DNA of 64,000 nucleotides. It comes from Streptomyces sp. Tu 3180. Its GTDB lineage: Bacteria; Actinomycetota; Actinomycetes; Streptomycetales; Streptomycetaceae. Below are positions 55,800 through 64,000 of this stretch, piece by piece. Under the pieces are notes generated by a model that did no database searches, had not been told where the DNA came from, and saw nothing but the letters and a program-made list of their open reading frames with translations. The stretch covers positions 5,000,001 to 5,064,000 of the forward strand of contig NZ_WOXS01000002.1 of assembly GCF_009852415.1 (NCBI RefSeq), in the 5' to 3' direction. Every line of letters begins with the position of its first letter. Within the stretch, counting starts at the first letter, position 1. Position numbers and translations under genes: made by a program.

Positions 55800-57629
55800 G
55801 TGTCACAGGAGAACTCCGTCCAAGAGCCGGGCGACGAACGGGACGACGACTCCGCGTACGACTACGACGTCGTGGTCGTCGGATCCGGCTTCGGCGGCTC
55901 GGTCTCGGCGCTCCGCCTCACCGAGAAGGGCTACCGCGTCGGCGTCCTGGAAGCGGGCCGCCGCTTCACCCGGGAGTCCCTGCCGAAGAACTCCTGGGAC
56001 CTGAAGAACTACCTGTGGGCGCCCAGGCTCGGCATGTACGGCATCCAGCGCATCCACCTGCTGGGCAACGTCATGGTCCTGGCCGGCGCGGGCGTCGGCG
56101 GCGGCTCCCTCAACTACGCCAACACCCTGTACGTACCGCCCAAGCCCTTCTTCGACGACCCGCAGTGGCGTGACATCACGGACTGGCAGGAGGAGCTGGC
56201 GCCGTACTACGACCAGGCGCGGCGCATGCTCGGCGTCCGGATCAACCCGACGACGACCCCGTCGGACGTGCACCTGAAGGCGGCGGCCGAGCGGATGGGC
56301 GTGGGCGACACCTTCCACCTGGCCCCGGTCGGCGTCTTCTTCGGCGACGGCGGGGACGCGGACGGGACGGTGAGGGCGAAGCCGGGGCAGGAGGTCCCCG
56401 ACCCGTACTTCGGCGGGGCGGGGCCGTCGCGGCGGGCCTGCGCCGAGTGCGGCGAGTGCATGACCGGCTGCCGGCACGGCGCGAAGAACACCCTCAACGA
56501 GAACTACCTCCACCTCGCCGAGAAGGCGGGCGCGGTCGTCCACCCGATGACGACGGTCGTGTCGGTGACGGAGGACTCGCGGGGCGGCTACGCCGTCGCC
56601 ACGCTCCCGACCGACGACCGCCGCAAGGGAAGGGGCCGCACCTTCCGGGCCCGCCGGGTCGTCCTGGCGGCCGGCACGTACGGCACCCAGACGCTGCTGC
56701 ACCGCATGAAGGCCGGCGGCCTGCTGCCGCACCTGTCGGACCGGCTGGGCGAGCTGACCCGCACCAACTCCGAGGCGCTGGTCGGAGCCCAGACCGACGA
56801 CCGCCGTTACCGCAGGGCGACCGGCGCGCCGAAGGTGGACTTCACCCGCGGCGTCGCCATCACGTCCTCCATCCACCCGGACGAGAACACCCACATCGAG
56901 CCGGTCCGCTACGGCCGCGGCTCCAACTCGATGGGCTCCCTGTCCATCCTCCAGGTCCCGTACGCGGGCGGCGGCTCGGGCGCGGCCAGGGTGCTCGGCT
57001 GGCTGGGCAACGCGGCGAGGCACCCCTGGCTGATGCTCCGTTCCCTCTCCAACCGGCGCTGGTCGGAGCGGACCATCATCGGCCTGGTGATGCAGTCGCT
57101 GGACAACTCCCTGACGACCTACCTGAAGCCGTCCGGGATCGGCCGCGGCCTGCTCACCGCCCGGCAGGGGCACGGCGCGCCCAACCCCAAGCAGATCAAG
57201 GCGGCCACGGACGGCGCGTCGGCGCTGGCGGCCGAGATCAACGGCTTCGCGGGCTCCAACGTCGGTGAGCTGACGGGGATGCCGCTGACCGCCCACTTCC
57301 TGGGCGGCTGCCCGATCGGCGCCTCCCGCGAGACCGGCGTGATCGACCCGTACCACCGCCTCTACGGCCACTCCGGGATCTCGGTCGTGGACGGTGCCGC
57401 GGTCTCGGCGAACCTGGGGGTGAACCCGTCCCTGACCATCACGGCCCAGGCCGAGCGGGCGATGTCGTACTGGCCCAACAAGGGCGAGGCCGACCCGCGT
57501 CCGGAGCAGGGCGCCGCCTACCGGCGCCTCCAGCCGGTCGAGCCGAAGTCCCCGGCGGTCCCGGCGGACGCGTTCGGCGCGCTGAAGCTGCCGTTCCTGG
57601 GCATGCCGACGGTGCCGCCGAAGAAGTGA
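55800..57629 (+). CDS. GMC-family oxidoreductase with Cys cluster, cholesterol-oxidase-like
   Basis: 609 residues from the GTG at 55800, preceded by GAGGAGAG. The FAD loop is VVVGSGFGGSVSALRLTEKG. The GAGVGGGSLNYAN segment, the C-terminal HFLGGCPIG and the HGISVVDGAAV-like end are typical of GMC oxidoreductases. A Cys cluster (CAECGECMTGCRHGAKNTL) lies in the middle, as in ferredoxin-linked members. It is located with an aldehyde dehydrogenase, suggesting alcohol-to-acid oxidation of a lipid or sterol-like substrate. Confidence 0.9.
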   Translation: MSQENSVQEPGDERDDDSAYDYDVVVVGSGFGGSVSALRLTEKGYRVGVLEAGRRFTRESLPKNSWDLKNYLWAPRLGMYGIQRIHLLGNVMVLAGAGVGGGSLNYANTLYVPPKPFFDDPQWRDITDWQEELAPYYDQARRMLGVRINPTTTPSDVHLKAAAERMGVGDTFHLAPVGVFFGDGGDADGTVRAKPGQEVPDPYFGGAGPSRRACAECGECMTGCRHGAKNTLNENYLHLAEKAGAVVHPMTTVVSVTEDSRGGYAVATLPTDDRRKGRGRTFRARRVVLAAGTYGTQTLLHRMKAGGLLPHLSDRLGELTRTNSEALVGAQTDDRRYRRATGAPKVDFTRGVAITSSIHPDENTHIEPVRYGRGSNSMGSLSILQVPYAGGGSGAARVLGWLGNAARHPWLMLRSLSNRRWSERTIIGLVMQSLDNSLTTYLKPSGIGRGLLTARQGHGAPNPKQIKAATDGASALAAEINGFAGSNVGELTGMPLTAHFLGGCPIGASRETGVIDPYHRLYGHSGISVVDGAAVSANLGVNPSLTITAQAERAMSYWPNKGEADPRPEQGAAYRRLQPVEPKSPAVPADAFGALKLPFLGMPTVPPKK

Positions 57630-57696
57630 CCGGACCGAGGCGACCGGACCGAGGCGACGGAAGGGAAGGGACGGAAGGGACGGAAGAGGCGGGGCC

Positions 57697-57752
57697 GGAC
57701 AAGGGAGAAGGACCTGTGCCCCCCTCCGAGCCCAGGTCCTTCTCCCTTGTCC
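57697..57752. terminator. Convergent terminator, perfect 20-bp arms
   Basis: GGACAAGGGAGAAGGACCTG (57697-57716) pairs perfectly with 57733-57752. It lies between the GMC gene and the convergent sortase-substrate gene and can stop both. Confidence 0.92.
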
Positions 57753-57800
57753 TGTGCGGCGCCCCGCGCGGTGTCCCGCGCGGGGCGCCGTCAGGCGTCC

Positions 57801-58796
57801 TTACGCCTCCGCGCCGGCCTTGCGGCGACGCACCACGAACACCGCCCCGGCACCGGCCACGACGGCGGCACCGCCGACCAGGCCGATCATCGGAAGGGCG
57901 GAGCTGGAACCGGTCTCGGCGAGGCTGCCGGTGACCTTCGGCGTGTCGGCGCTCGGCTCCTTGTCCGTCACGGGCGCCTTGCCGCCTTCCTGCGGCTCGG
58001 TGCCGTCGGTGTCCGTACCGGCGGCCACGATCTGGAACCGGTACGACACGTCACCGAAGCCGGTGCACTCGCCGTCGGCGTCGCCGTAGATCGTCGCGCC
58101 GAGCGAGAAGCCGGCGCCGACCGGGGCGGACGCCTTCACGTTGACCCGCAGCGGAATGGCGACCTCGTAGCCCGGCTCGAGCTCGTCGGTGGAGCCGACG
58201 TAACCGACCGCGTAGCCGCCCTCGTCGAGGTCCACCCAGCTCTCGCTGTCCGGGTCCCACGCCTGCAGCCGGACCTGCTTGCTCGTGAAGAGGTCGGTGC
58301 CGTCCGCGTCGGAGGAGGCCCCGGCGAAGAAGTCCAGGTCCTGGAGCGTGGAGTCGGAGTTGTTCACCACGTTCAGCGAGAACTTGTGCCAGCCGCTGCC
58401 CGCGGAGATCTTGCCGGGCAGGCCGGTGATGCCGACGTCGACCTTGGTGTCCTCGCACACGGACGGCTCGGGGTCCGGGGACTCCGTCTCCTCCGGCGCG
58501 GACGTGCTCGGCGCCGGGCTGGAGGGCGCCGGGGAGGTGGTCTCCGTCGCCGGGGCCGACTGGCTCGGGGAGGTGCCGGGCGTGGTCTCGTCGGGCGACT
58601 CCGTCGGCGCGGTCGTCTCCGGCGCGGACGGCGAGGGGGACGTCCCGGCCGTCTCACCGCTGCCCGAGGACTCGGTCGTGGAGACGCTCGGCGCGTCCGT
58701 GGGGTCGGTCGCGTACGCGGCCGGGGCCGTGAGGAGGGCGACCGGGGCTATCACTGCCGTCGCGGCCGCTGCGGCCATGGCACGGCGAAGCTTCAT
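57801..58796 (-). CDS. Sortase-anchored surface protein (LAETG)
   Basis: 331 residues: signal peptide, a Ser/Thr/Pro/Glu-rich stalk (about 30-110), a folded domain with VDVGITGLPG and AVGYVGSTDELEPG, and a C-terminal sorting signal LAETG followed by a hydrophobic helix and RRRK. This matches the LAxTG signal recognised by class E sortases. The stalk projects the domain beyond the wall. No ligand is recognised. Confidence 0.85.
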   Translation of the reverse strand: MKLRRAMAAAAATAVIAPVALLTAPAAYATDPTDAPSVSTTESSGSGETAGTSPSPSAPETTAPTESPDETTPGTSPSQSAPATETTSPAPSSPAPSTSAPEETESPDPEPSVCEDTKVDVGITGLPGKISAGSGWHKFSLNVVNNSDSTLQDLDFFAGASSDADGTDLFTSKQVRLQAWDPDSESWVDLDEGGYAVGYVGSTDELEPGYEVAIPLRVNVKASAPVGAGFSLGATIYGDADGECTGFGDVSYRFQIVAAGTDTDGTEPQEGGKAPVTDKEPSADTPKVTGSLAETGSSSALPMIGLVGGAAVVAGAGAVFVVRRRKAGAEA

Positions 58797-59031
58797 GAAG
58801 ACCTCGGGAAGTCCGGTGTACCGCGGTGGCGGTACGCGTGGGCAGGCGCCTCCGTGTGGGGCGCACGGGTGTGGTCCGTGAGTGTTCAGTGAGTTCGATC
58901 AACGACGTCCGCGGATGGTTGTCCTGCCCCTCACAGAATTTTTATGTGACGTGGGTCACTGGTGAGGGGTGATCGTCGCCGGCGTACGCTCGGCGGCCTA
59001 CCACCGCCGCCGAGAGGAAGTCCGCGACCCC

Positions 59032-60258
59032 GTGGCCGAGCAGCCGTCCGAAGAGCCCAGACCGGAGTCCTCCTCCCTCCCGGACGAGGTGTGGGAGAAG
59101 TTCGTCCGGGACAGCGAGCGGGACATCCGCGCCTCCGCCCCCAAGGAGCCCTCCGCCCGGGCCCGCATGGTGACCGGACGGCTGCGGGCCATGGACGAGG
59201 CACAGGCAAGGAGGGGCGGTGGCGGCGGACGCCGGTGGGGCGGGAAGAGGGCCGCCGCGCCCGCCCGGCCGGAGGGCTGGCGTACCGGTCCCGCCCCGCG
59301 GGGGACGGACGGCCGGGCCTCGCGCCGCCGCAGGGGCTGGAGCGTCGTGGGCGTGCTGGCCGCCGCCCTGGCCGTCGTCGCCGTCGACCCGTCCGCCGCG
59401 CTGTCCTGGCTGCCGGGCGGACTCGGTGACGGAACCGGCGGCGCGGACGCGACCGCCACGCGGTCCCCGGCGCCGCTCGCCCCCGAGACCGCCCGCCCCA
59501 GCGGCGCGCCCTCCGCGGCCCCCGCCGGCACCCCCACCCGCGAGCGGCCCTTCGCCGGATCCCCGGCCGCCCGCTGGGAGTCGGGGGCAAACGCCATCCG
59601 GCTGCCGGAGGCGAAGGCCGTCAACGGGATCCCCGCCGACCGGATCGAGGGGGCCCTGCGGCGGACGAAGGAGTTCCTGGCCGCCTCCAACCTCGACCCC
59701 GAGGTGCTGAGGGGCGGCGAACCGGAGAAGGCGCTGGCCCTCGTGGACCCCCTGGAGAAGGACTACCTCTCCGACCTGCGCGCCGCGCTGCGCGAGCCCG
59801 CCGAGGAGAACGACCCGGTGTGGACGTTCACCCGGTTCGACCCCGAGGAGGTCGACCTCGTCGACGACGTACGGGTCCGCGGCCGCATGACGGTGGAGCC
59901 CGTGGGCGAAACCGCCGGGAGGGCCGTGATCAAGGCCGACTACACCTTCGTGTACGCGGCGACCCGCGCCGACGGCGGTGACGAGGTGGCCCGGGCCATC
60001 GTGCGCCGGGTGGTCGAGGTGGACGTCATGGACCCCGCCAGGTACCGGGCGACCGACGGGTACCTCTGGATCCACGCCGTCGACGGCGAGATCTCCAACG
60101 ACGACTGCCGGGACGGCGACGGCGTGATCCGCCCGCAGTTCCTCGCCGACCGGCGGACCGGCCCCGAGCCGACCGGGGAGGTGGTCGACCCGTACGACCG
60201 CAGCCGGGGGGTGACCGGGGACGACGACGCGGGGTGCGGCGTCGTCACCCGCTCCTGA
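59032..60258 (+). CDS. Hypothetical membrane protein
   Basis: The GTG at 59032 follows GAGAGGAAG and is preferred to a GTG at 58969 without one. 408 residues: an acidic N-terminus (LPDEVWEKFVRDSERDIRAS), a helical basic stretch, one transmembrane helix (about 105-125, VVGVLAAALAVVAVDPSA), a Pro/Ala/Thr linker, and an extracellular domain of about 230 residues (RWESGANAIRLPEAKAVNGI and YTFVYAATRADGG). The DEVWEKFVRD motif recurs in Streptomyces membrane proteins, but I know no function. Confidence 0.7.
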   Translation: MAEQPSEEPRPESSSLPDEVWEKFVRDSERDIRASAPKEPSARARMVTGRLRAMDEAQARRGGGGGRRWGGKRAAAPARPEGWRTGPAPRGTDGRASRRRRGWSVVGVLAAALAVVAVDPSAALSWLPGGLGDGTGGADATATRSPAPLAPETARPSGAPSAAPAGTPTRERPFAGSPAARWESGANAIRLPEAKAVNGIPADRIEGALRRTKEFLAASNLDPEVLRGGEPEKALALVDPLEKDYLSDLRAALREPAEENDPVWTFTRFDPEEVDLVDDVRVRGRMTVEPVGETAGRAVIKADYTFVYAATRADGGDEVARAIVRRVVEVDVMDPARYRATDGYLWIHAVDGEISNDDCRDGDGVIRPQFLADRRTGPEPTGEVVDPYDRSRGVTGDDDAGCGVVTRS

Positions 60259-60301
60259 CACCGGCACCGGTGCGGGGCCGTACGGGTGCCGTACGGGGTG
60301 A

Positions 60302-60336
60302 GAAGGGCCCCGCGGGACGGAACCGCGGGGCCCTTC
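60302..60336. terminator. Terminator hairpin
   Basis: 14-bp perfect arms (GAAGGGCCCCGCGG) around GACGGAA, 44 bp after the stop of the hypothetical membrane protein. Confidence 0.88.
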
Positions 60337-60834
60337 CCCGGTCAGCACCGACGTCAGGGCGGCGTCGGTGCCGGGGAGCGGCGCCGGGGGGAACGCCGCT
60401 GGTCTTCCGGTGCGGGCGCGGGACGACGCGGTGGTCCGTGGGGGACCCGGGCCGCCGCGGGGCCGCCGCGCCTCGTGTGCGACGGGTGCGCCCTCCGTGG
60501 CCCTCCGCGGTCCTCGGGCCCGGACGGGTGCGGTTCCCGCCGGCCGGCCCCGGGCGTCCCCGGGACCGGCCGTTCTCTCGGGTGACCGGGCTGCTGTCCC
60601 CTGCCGTCCGGTCACTCCTCCGGAGCGAGGTCCCACGACGTACGGCACGATCCGTACGCCTCATCGCTCCGGTGAGCCACGCGTGGTTCTTTCGGGCCCG
60701 CCCCTGGCCGGCACGGACACCGGTACCAACGAAGCGGTTCCGGACCGGTCACGCGCCGTACGGGTGAGAGGCGATGCGCACGTCTGTACCGGGAACGGGA
60801 GGACGGGAACGCGGTCCCCGTGCCGCCCGCCGGC
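60337..60834. other. Gap without recognised gene
   Basis: About 500 bp between a terminator and the 3' end of the chorismate mutase gene. The open frames here are Arg/Pro/Gly-rich shadows without start signals. I see nothing that can be supported. Confidence 0.5.
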
Positions 60835-61152
60835 TCAGATCCTGCCCCGGCACAGCTCCAGCAGGGTCATCGCGAGCGTGGTGCCCGGCTTGCCCAGCGC
60901 GTCCCGGTAGTGGGCGAGGACCTCCATCTCGCGGGAGAGGTTCACGCGCCGGCCGCCGGAGGCGATCCGTTCCTCCTGGATGACGGCCGACACGGCCATC
61001 CGTTCCTGCACCAGGCCGATGATCCGGTCGTCGAGCGCGTCGATCCGCTCGCGGGCGCCGGTGATCACCTCGGCGGCCTCGGCGGTGCGGGCGCCGGTCC
61101 TCTCGGCGGGCCGTGCCGGCGTGGACCTCGTCGTGGCGGCGGTGACGGTCAT
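60835..61152 (-). CDS. Chorismate mutase
   Basis: AroQ-class enzyme converting chorismate to prephenate for Phe and Tyr. 105 residues with the helical pattern R-x-R-I-D-A-L-D-x-x-I, the conserved catalytic Arg and Lys/Gln positions (IIGLVQERMAVSAVIQEER), and a C-terminus ELCRGRI. The ATG at 61152 fits. A leader peptide with Phe and Tyr codons and an attenuator hairpin precede it, pointing to control by aromatic aminoacyl-tRNA supply. Confidence 0.88.
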   Translation of the reverse strand: MTVTAATTRSTPARPAERTGARTAEAAEVITGARERIDALDDRIIGLVQERMAVSAVIQEERIASGGRRVNLSREMEVLAHYRDALGKPGTTLAMTLLELCRGRI

Positions 61153-61211
61153 GTCGGGGCTCCTCGGTGGGCGGGTGCGGGGTGCCCCGGAGCGACAGGA
61201 CCCGGGAAACG

Positions 61212-61248
61212 CCAGGCGCCCCGGACCTTGTCGGCCCGGGGCGCCTGG
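61212..61248 (-). terminator. Attenuator hairpin upstream of chorismate mutase
   Basis: 13-bp perfect stem (CCAGGCGCCCCGG) between the leader peptide stop and the chorismate mutase start. It is positioned as a transcription terminator inside the leader. Confidence 0.8.
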
Positions 61249-61267
61249 GAAGTCGCTTGTCAGTTGC

Positions 61268-61339
61268 TCAAGCAGCACGACCATGGCAGCCGGCGGGCCG
61301 GTTGCCATAGGTAAAGAGGAAGGTCGGGTGCGTGAGCAT
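61268..61339 (-). CDS. Leader peptide of chorismate mutase (Phe/Tyr attenuation)
   Basis: The 23-codon reading frame ATG..TGA encodes MLTHPTFLFTYGNRPAGCHG followed by RAA. It contains Phe-Leu-Phe-Thr-Tyr, with TTC, TTT and TAT codons, the last two rare in Streptomyces. The hairpin GGCAACCGGC/GCCGGCTGCC (61285-61306) lies right after the Tyr codon and could act as the competing structure. The frame, the codon choice and the downstream terminator together make a leader. No strong ribosome binding site is visible. Confidence 0.75.
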   Translation of the reverse strand: MLTHPTFLFTYGNRPAGCHGRAA

Positions 61340-61461
61340 GGCGCCCAGTATGCCGCGCCTTCGCGGAGCGTCCAACACGGATCGCATGGTGAGACGCGCA
61401 TCCGCGCGGTGCCGTGCGGTGCCGCCCCGGGAGCGCGGGCGGGCGTCCACGCCCACCCCGG

Positions 61462-61467
61462 TAGAAT
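61462..61467 (+). promoter_or_regulatory. Possible -10 element of guaA
   Basis: TAGAAT lies 43 bp before the guaA start. The -35 region is poor, so this is only a candidate. Confidence 0.35.
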
Positions 61468-61509
61468 CGGGAGACACAAGACCCCCGCCCCACCGCCGGA
61501 AGGCACCTC

Positions 61510-63090
61510 GTGTCATCAGCGACTCCCGCTGCCAACGCGCCCGACACCGTCCTGGTCGTCGACTTCGGCGCACAGTACGCCCAGCTCATCGCCCGTCGCG
61601 TCCGCGAGGCGCGGGTCTACAGCGAGATCGTGCCGAGCACCATGCCGGTCGAGGAGATCCTCGCCAAGAACCCCGCGGCGATCATCCTGTCCGGCGGCCC
61701 CTCGTCCGTGTACGAGGAGGGCGCCCCCCGCCTCGACCGCGAGATCTTCGAGGCCGGCGTCCCCGTCTTCGGCATGTGCTACGGCTTCCAGCTCATGGCC
61801 CAGAGCCTGGGCGGCCAGGTGGACAACACCGGCGCCCGTGAGTACGGCCGTACGGACCTGCACGTCTCCAGGACGTCCTCCACCCTCTTCGAGGGCACCC
61901 CGGACGAGCAGGACGTCTGGATGTCGCACGGCGACGCCTGCTCCGCCGCCCCCGAGGGCTTCACCGTCACCGCCTCCACGGACGTCGTGCCGGTCGCCGC
62001 GTTCGAGAACGACGACAAGAAGCTCTACGGCGTCCAGTACCACCCCGAGGTGATGCACTCCACGCACGGGCAGCAGGTGCTGGAGCACTTCCTGTACCGG
62101 GGCGCGGGCCTGTCCCCGAACTGGACCACGGGCAATGTGATCGACGAGCAGGTCGAGGCGATCCGCGAGCTGGTCGGCGACAAGCGCGCCATCTGCGGCC
62201 TGTCCGGCGGCGTGGACTCCGCCGTCGCCGCGGCCCTCGTCCAGAAGGCCATCGGCTCCCAGCTGACCTGCGTGTACGTCGACCACGGCCTGATGCGCAA
62301 GGGCGAGACCGAGCAGGTCGAGAAGGACTTCGTGGCCGCGACCGGCGTCCAGCTGAAGGTCGTGGACGCGTCGGAGCGGTTCCTCACCGCGCTCAAGGGA
62401 GTCTCGGACCCCGAGGAGAAGCGGAAGATCATCGGCCGCGAGTTCATCCGGGTCTTCGAGCAGGCCCAGGCCGAGATCATCGCGGACGAGGGCCCGGCGG
62501 TGGAGTTCCTGGTCCAGGGCACGCTCTACCCGGACGTCGTCGAGTCCGGCGGCGGCACCGGCACCGCCAACATCAAGTCCCACCACAACGTCGGCGGCCT
62601 CCCCGAGGACCTCGAGTTCAAGCTGATCGAGCCGCTGCGCAAGCTGTTCAAGGACGAGGTCCGGATGGTCGGCCAGGAGCTCGGCCTGCCGGAGGAGATC
62701 GTCCAGCGCCAGCCGTTCCCCGGTCCGGGGCTCGGCATCCGCATCGTCGGCGAGGTGACCAAGGAGCGGCTGGACCTGCTCCGCGAGGCCGACGCCATCG
62801 CCCGTGAGGAGCTGACCGCGGCCGGTCTCGACCGGGACATCTGGCAGTGCCCGGTGGTCCTGCTCGCGGACGTGCGCTCGGTGGGCGTCCAGGGTGACGG
62901 CCGGACCTACGGCCACCCGATCGTCCTGCGTCCGGTCTCCAGCGAGGACGCCATGACCGCCGACTGGTCCCGGCTGCCGTACGACGTCCTCGCGAAGATC
63001 TCGACCCGCATCACCAACGAGGTGCGGGACGTCAACCGCGTCGTCCTCGACGTGACCTCCAAGCCGCCGGGGACCATCGAGTGGGAGTAG
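61510..63090 (+). CDS. guaA: GMP synthase (glutamine-hydrolysing)
   Basis: Amidates XMP to GMP. 526 residues: class I glutamine amidotransferase ([11 protein letters not shown] with the Cys nucleophile, and YHPEV-x-H with His/Glu), the ATP pyrophosphatase P-loop [12 protein letters not shown], and a dimerisation domain ending KPPGTIEWE. The GTG at 61510 is the usual start. It completes the guanine branch with guaB. Confidence 0.98.
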   Translation: MSSATPAANAPDTVLVVDFGAQYAQLIARRVREARVYSEIVPSTMPVEEILAKNPAAIILSGGPSSVYEEGAPRLDREIFEAGVPVFGMCYGFQLMAQSLGGQVDNTGAREYGRTDLHVSRTSSTLFEGTPDEQDVWMSHGDACSAAPEGFTVTASTDVVPVAAFENDDKKLYGVQYHPEVMHSTHGQQVLEHFLYRGAGLSPNWTTGNVIDEQVEAIRELVGDKRAICGLSGGVDSAVAAALVQKAIGSQLTCVYVDHGLMRKGETEQVEKDFVAATGVQLKVVDASERFLTALKGVSDPEEKRKIIGREFIRVFEQAQAEIIADEGPAVEFLVQGTLYPDVVESGGGTGTANIKSHHNVGGLPEDLEFKLIEPLRKLFKDEVRMVGQELGLPEEIVQRQPFPGPGLGIRIVGEVTKERLDLLREADAIAREELTAAGLDRDIWQCPVVLLADVRSVGVQGDGRTYGHPIVLRPVSSEDAMTADWSRLPYDVLAKISTRITNEVRDVNRVVLDVTSKPPGTIEWE

Positions 63091-63108
63091 TCCCGTCCGC
63101 GACGGGGC

Positions 63109-63582
63109 TCAGGTCCGCCTGAGAGCGCGCACCGGCTCTCCGGGCTTCCAGACCTGGACGACGAGGTACCTGTCGTCCTCGACGTAGGTCCGCACGACCT
63201 CCGTCAACTCGGTGCGGAAGAGGTGGAACGGCTCCGGCGGTTCCACCTCTTCGGCGTACTCGGCCCTGGTCCGCGCGTCCTCGACCTCGATCGCCCGCCC
63301 GCTGATCCGGACGTCGCCGCCGCCCATGCCCGTGCCCTCCCCGGGGTTCGCCTGGAGCGCGAAGCGCGGGTCGCGCCGCAGGTCGAGGGCCTTGAGCGAG
63401 TTCGGCATCATGCCGAACCAGAGCTCTCCGTTCAGGAAGCGGACCTCCAGGCCGGTGGTGCGCGGCGAGCCGTCCCTGCGCAGGGTCGCGAGGACGTGGT
63501 GGGTGTACGCGCGGAAACGGGCCTCGACGGTCTTCGCGAGGTCGGGTTCGGCCGCGGCGAAGGCCTCCCAGTTCGTGTTCAT
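63109..63582 (-). CDS. PNPOx-fold (pyridoxamine 5'-phosphate oxidase family) protein
   Basis: 157 residues from the ATG at 63582. The split barrel is recognisable: HHVLATLRRDGSPRTTGLEV, GELWFGMMPNSLKALDLRRD, a FALQANPG strand and VVRTYVEDDRYLVVQVWKPG. Such proteins bind FMN or F420 and reduce or sense small molecules. The cofactor cannot be told apart from sequence alone. The 3' end is 18 bp from the guaA stop. Confidence 0.8.
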   Translation of the reverse strand: MNTNWEAFAAAEPDLAKTVEARFRAYTHHVLATLRRDGSPRTTGLEVRFLNGELWFGMMPNSLKALDLRRDPRFALQANPGEGTGMGGGDVRISGRAIEVEDARTRAEYAEEVEPPEPFHLFRTELTEVVRTYVEDDRYLVVQVWKPGEPVRALRRT

Positions 63583-63654
63583 GGGGAGAGTGTGGCGCGG
63601 ATACCGGACATCCTGTGTCGGGCATCCGCGGCGTCCCTCGGACGGGGGTGGCAG

Positions 63655-63707
63655 GCCGGTCCGGACCGGTCCGGATCCGGTCCGGGCCGGATCCGGTCCG
63701 GACCGGG
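63655..63707. repeat. Palindromic GGTCCGGACC cluster
   Basis: Two perfect GGTCCGGACC palindromes (63658-63667 and 63695-63704) with GGATCCGG palindromes between them make a 53-bp block of alternating CCGG dyads upstream of the PNPOx gene. It may form a hairpin or be a binding site. Confidence 0.4.
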
Positions 63708-63883
63708 TGCCGTCGAAGGCCCGGGTCCCGTCGCGCTGGATCACCTCGGCCGCAGGGGAGTTCGCGCGGCCGGGTCAACACGGCGCGTCGAAGTTCACCC
63801 GTCCGACCGGACCTGCCGAACGGGGAGGGCGTGGCGTAGGGCACAATTCGCTCTCGTCGCGGGGGAGTTGTCGGAGTGCGGGT

Positions 63884-64000
63884 GTGCGTCAGCGGGCGTG
63901 CGCGTGGTTGTGGTCCTGGTCGGGTGTGCGGGGAAGGCGGGCTTCGGGCGTGGCGGTGCAGGAGGCGAGACGGGACGGCGCGGACGCGGTCCCGCACGAG
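63884..64000 (+). CDS. Possible start of a gene running off the window
   Basis: A GTG-started frame with high GC at third positions runs to the edge (VRQRACAWLWSWSGVRGRRA, then a second GTG at VAVQEARRDG). In many Streptomyces a PspC-domain sensor kinase lies after guaA, but no motif is visible yet, so this is tentative. Confidence 0.25.
   Translation, partial: MRQRACAWLWSWSGVRGRRASGVAVQEARRDGADAVPHE

Noticed and set aside
60245-60664. Minus-strand 139-residue frame between membrane protein and chorismate mutase
   Set aside because: Arg/Pro/Gly-rich composition, no ribosome binding site, and it runs through the terminator hairpin.

Overview
This is a high-GC actinobacterial chromosome segment, almost certainly Streptomyces. 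Third codon positions are nearly all G/C, GTG starts and GTGA stop-start overlaps are frequent, and the gene order (alr, tsaE, tsaB, rimI, tsaD, groES-groEL1, whiD, bldM, shbA, guaB, guaB-like, glpD, Ser/Thr kinase cluster, guaA) follows the conserved core arm around the SCO47xx genes of S. coelicolor as I remember it. Assignments rest on motifs and remembered family features; no database was searched. I saw no tRNA, rRNA or CRISPR array.

Layout. 1-6.2 kb: the end of alanine racemase, a membrane-tethered hydrolase, and the tsaE/tsaB/rimI/tsaD set for the t6A tRNA modification and ribosomal protein acetylation, interrupted by a short gene under a palindromic site and a YkuD-like protein without its catalytic cysteine. 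6.2-9.1 kb: a decayed GH3 beta-glucosidase divergent from an intact LacI regulator, with three candidate operators between them. 9.1-13.6 kb: an LCP cell-wall ligase, a THUMP-like methyltransferase and two tandem NodB deacetylases. 13.7-16 kb: groES-groEL1 behind two CIRCE operators. 16-21.5 kb: a secreted pectate lyase with a lectin domain, a secreted protein with a CebR-like site upstream, lipoproteins, and a 191-bp MITE-like element.

21.5-28.6 kb is the accessory part. It holds pseudogene remnants around an intact pair: a small coiled/Gly-rich protein (22868-23353) and a 1324-residue NB-ARC ATPase whose C-terminal half is 20 full plus one partial TPR units. The repeat DNA has units identical at every base, so it is being homogenised. 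The ATPase gene carries a TTA codon in its NTPase domain, so its translation should depend on bldA. A decayed gene beside it has a C-terminus that faintly resembles the Pgl/BREX-2 protein PglZ. I read this stretch as a defence or conflict island and as the best candidate for an undescribed system.

28.6-41 kb: an ester-cyclase-like protein, an SDR, a MOSC protein, a LysR regulator, then the developmental regulators whiD, bldM (with an exact sigma-BldN-type promoter) and shbA, then guaB, its cysteine-less paralogue, a nucleotide-sugar dehydrogenase homologue without its catalytic cysteine, and glpD. 41-54 kb: a serine hydrolase, then six tandem PknB-type kinase genes on one strand. One is a pseudokinase and another carries a TTA codon. 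54-64 kb: aldehyde dehydrogenase, GMC oxidoreductase, a sortase-anchored protein, a membrane protein, chorismate mutase behind a Phe/Tyr leader-peptide attenuator, guaA, and a PNPOx-fold protein.
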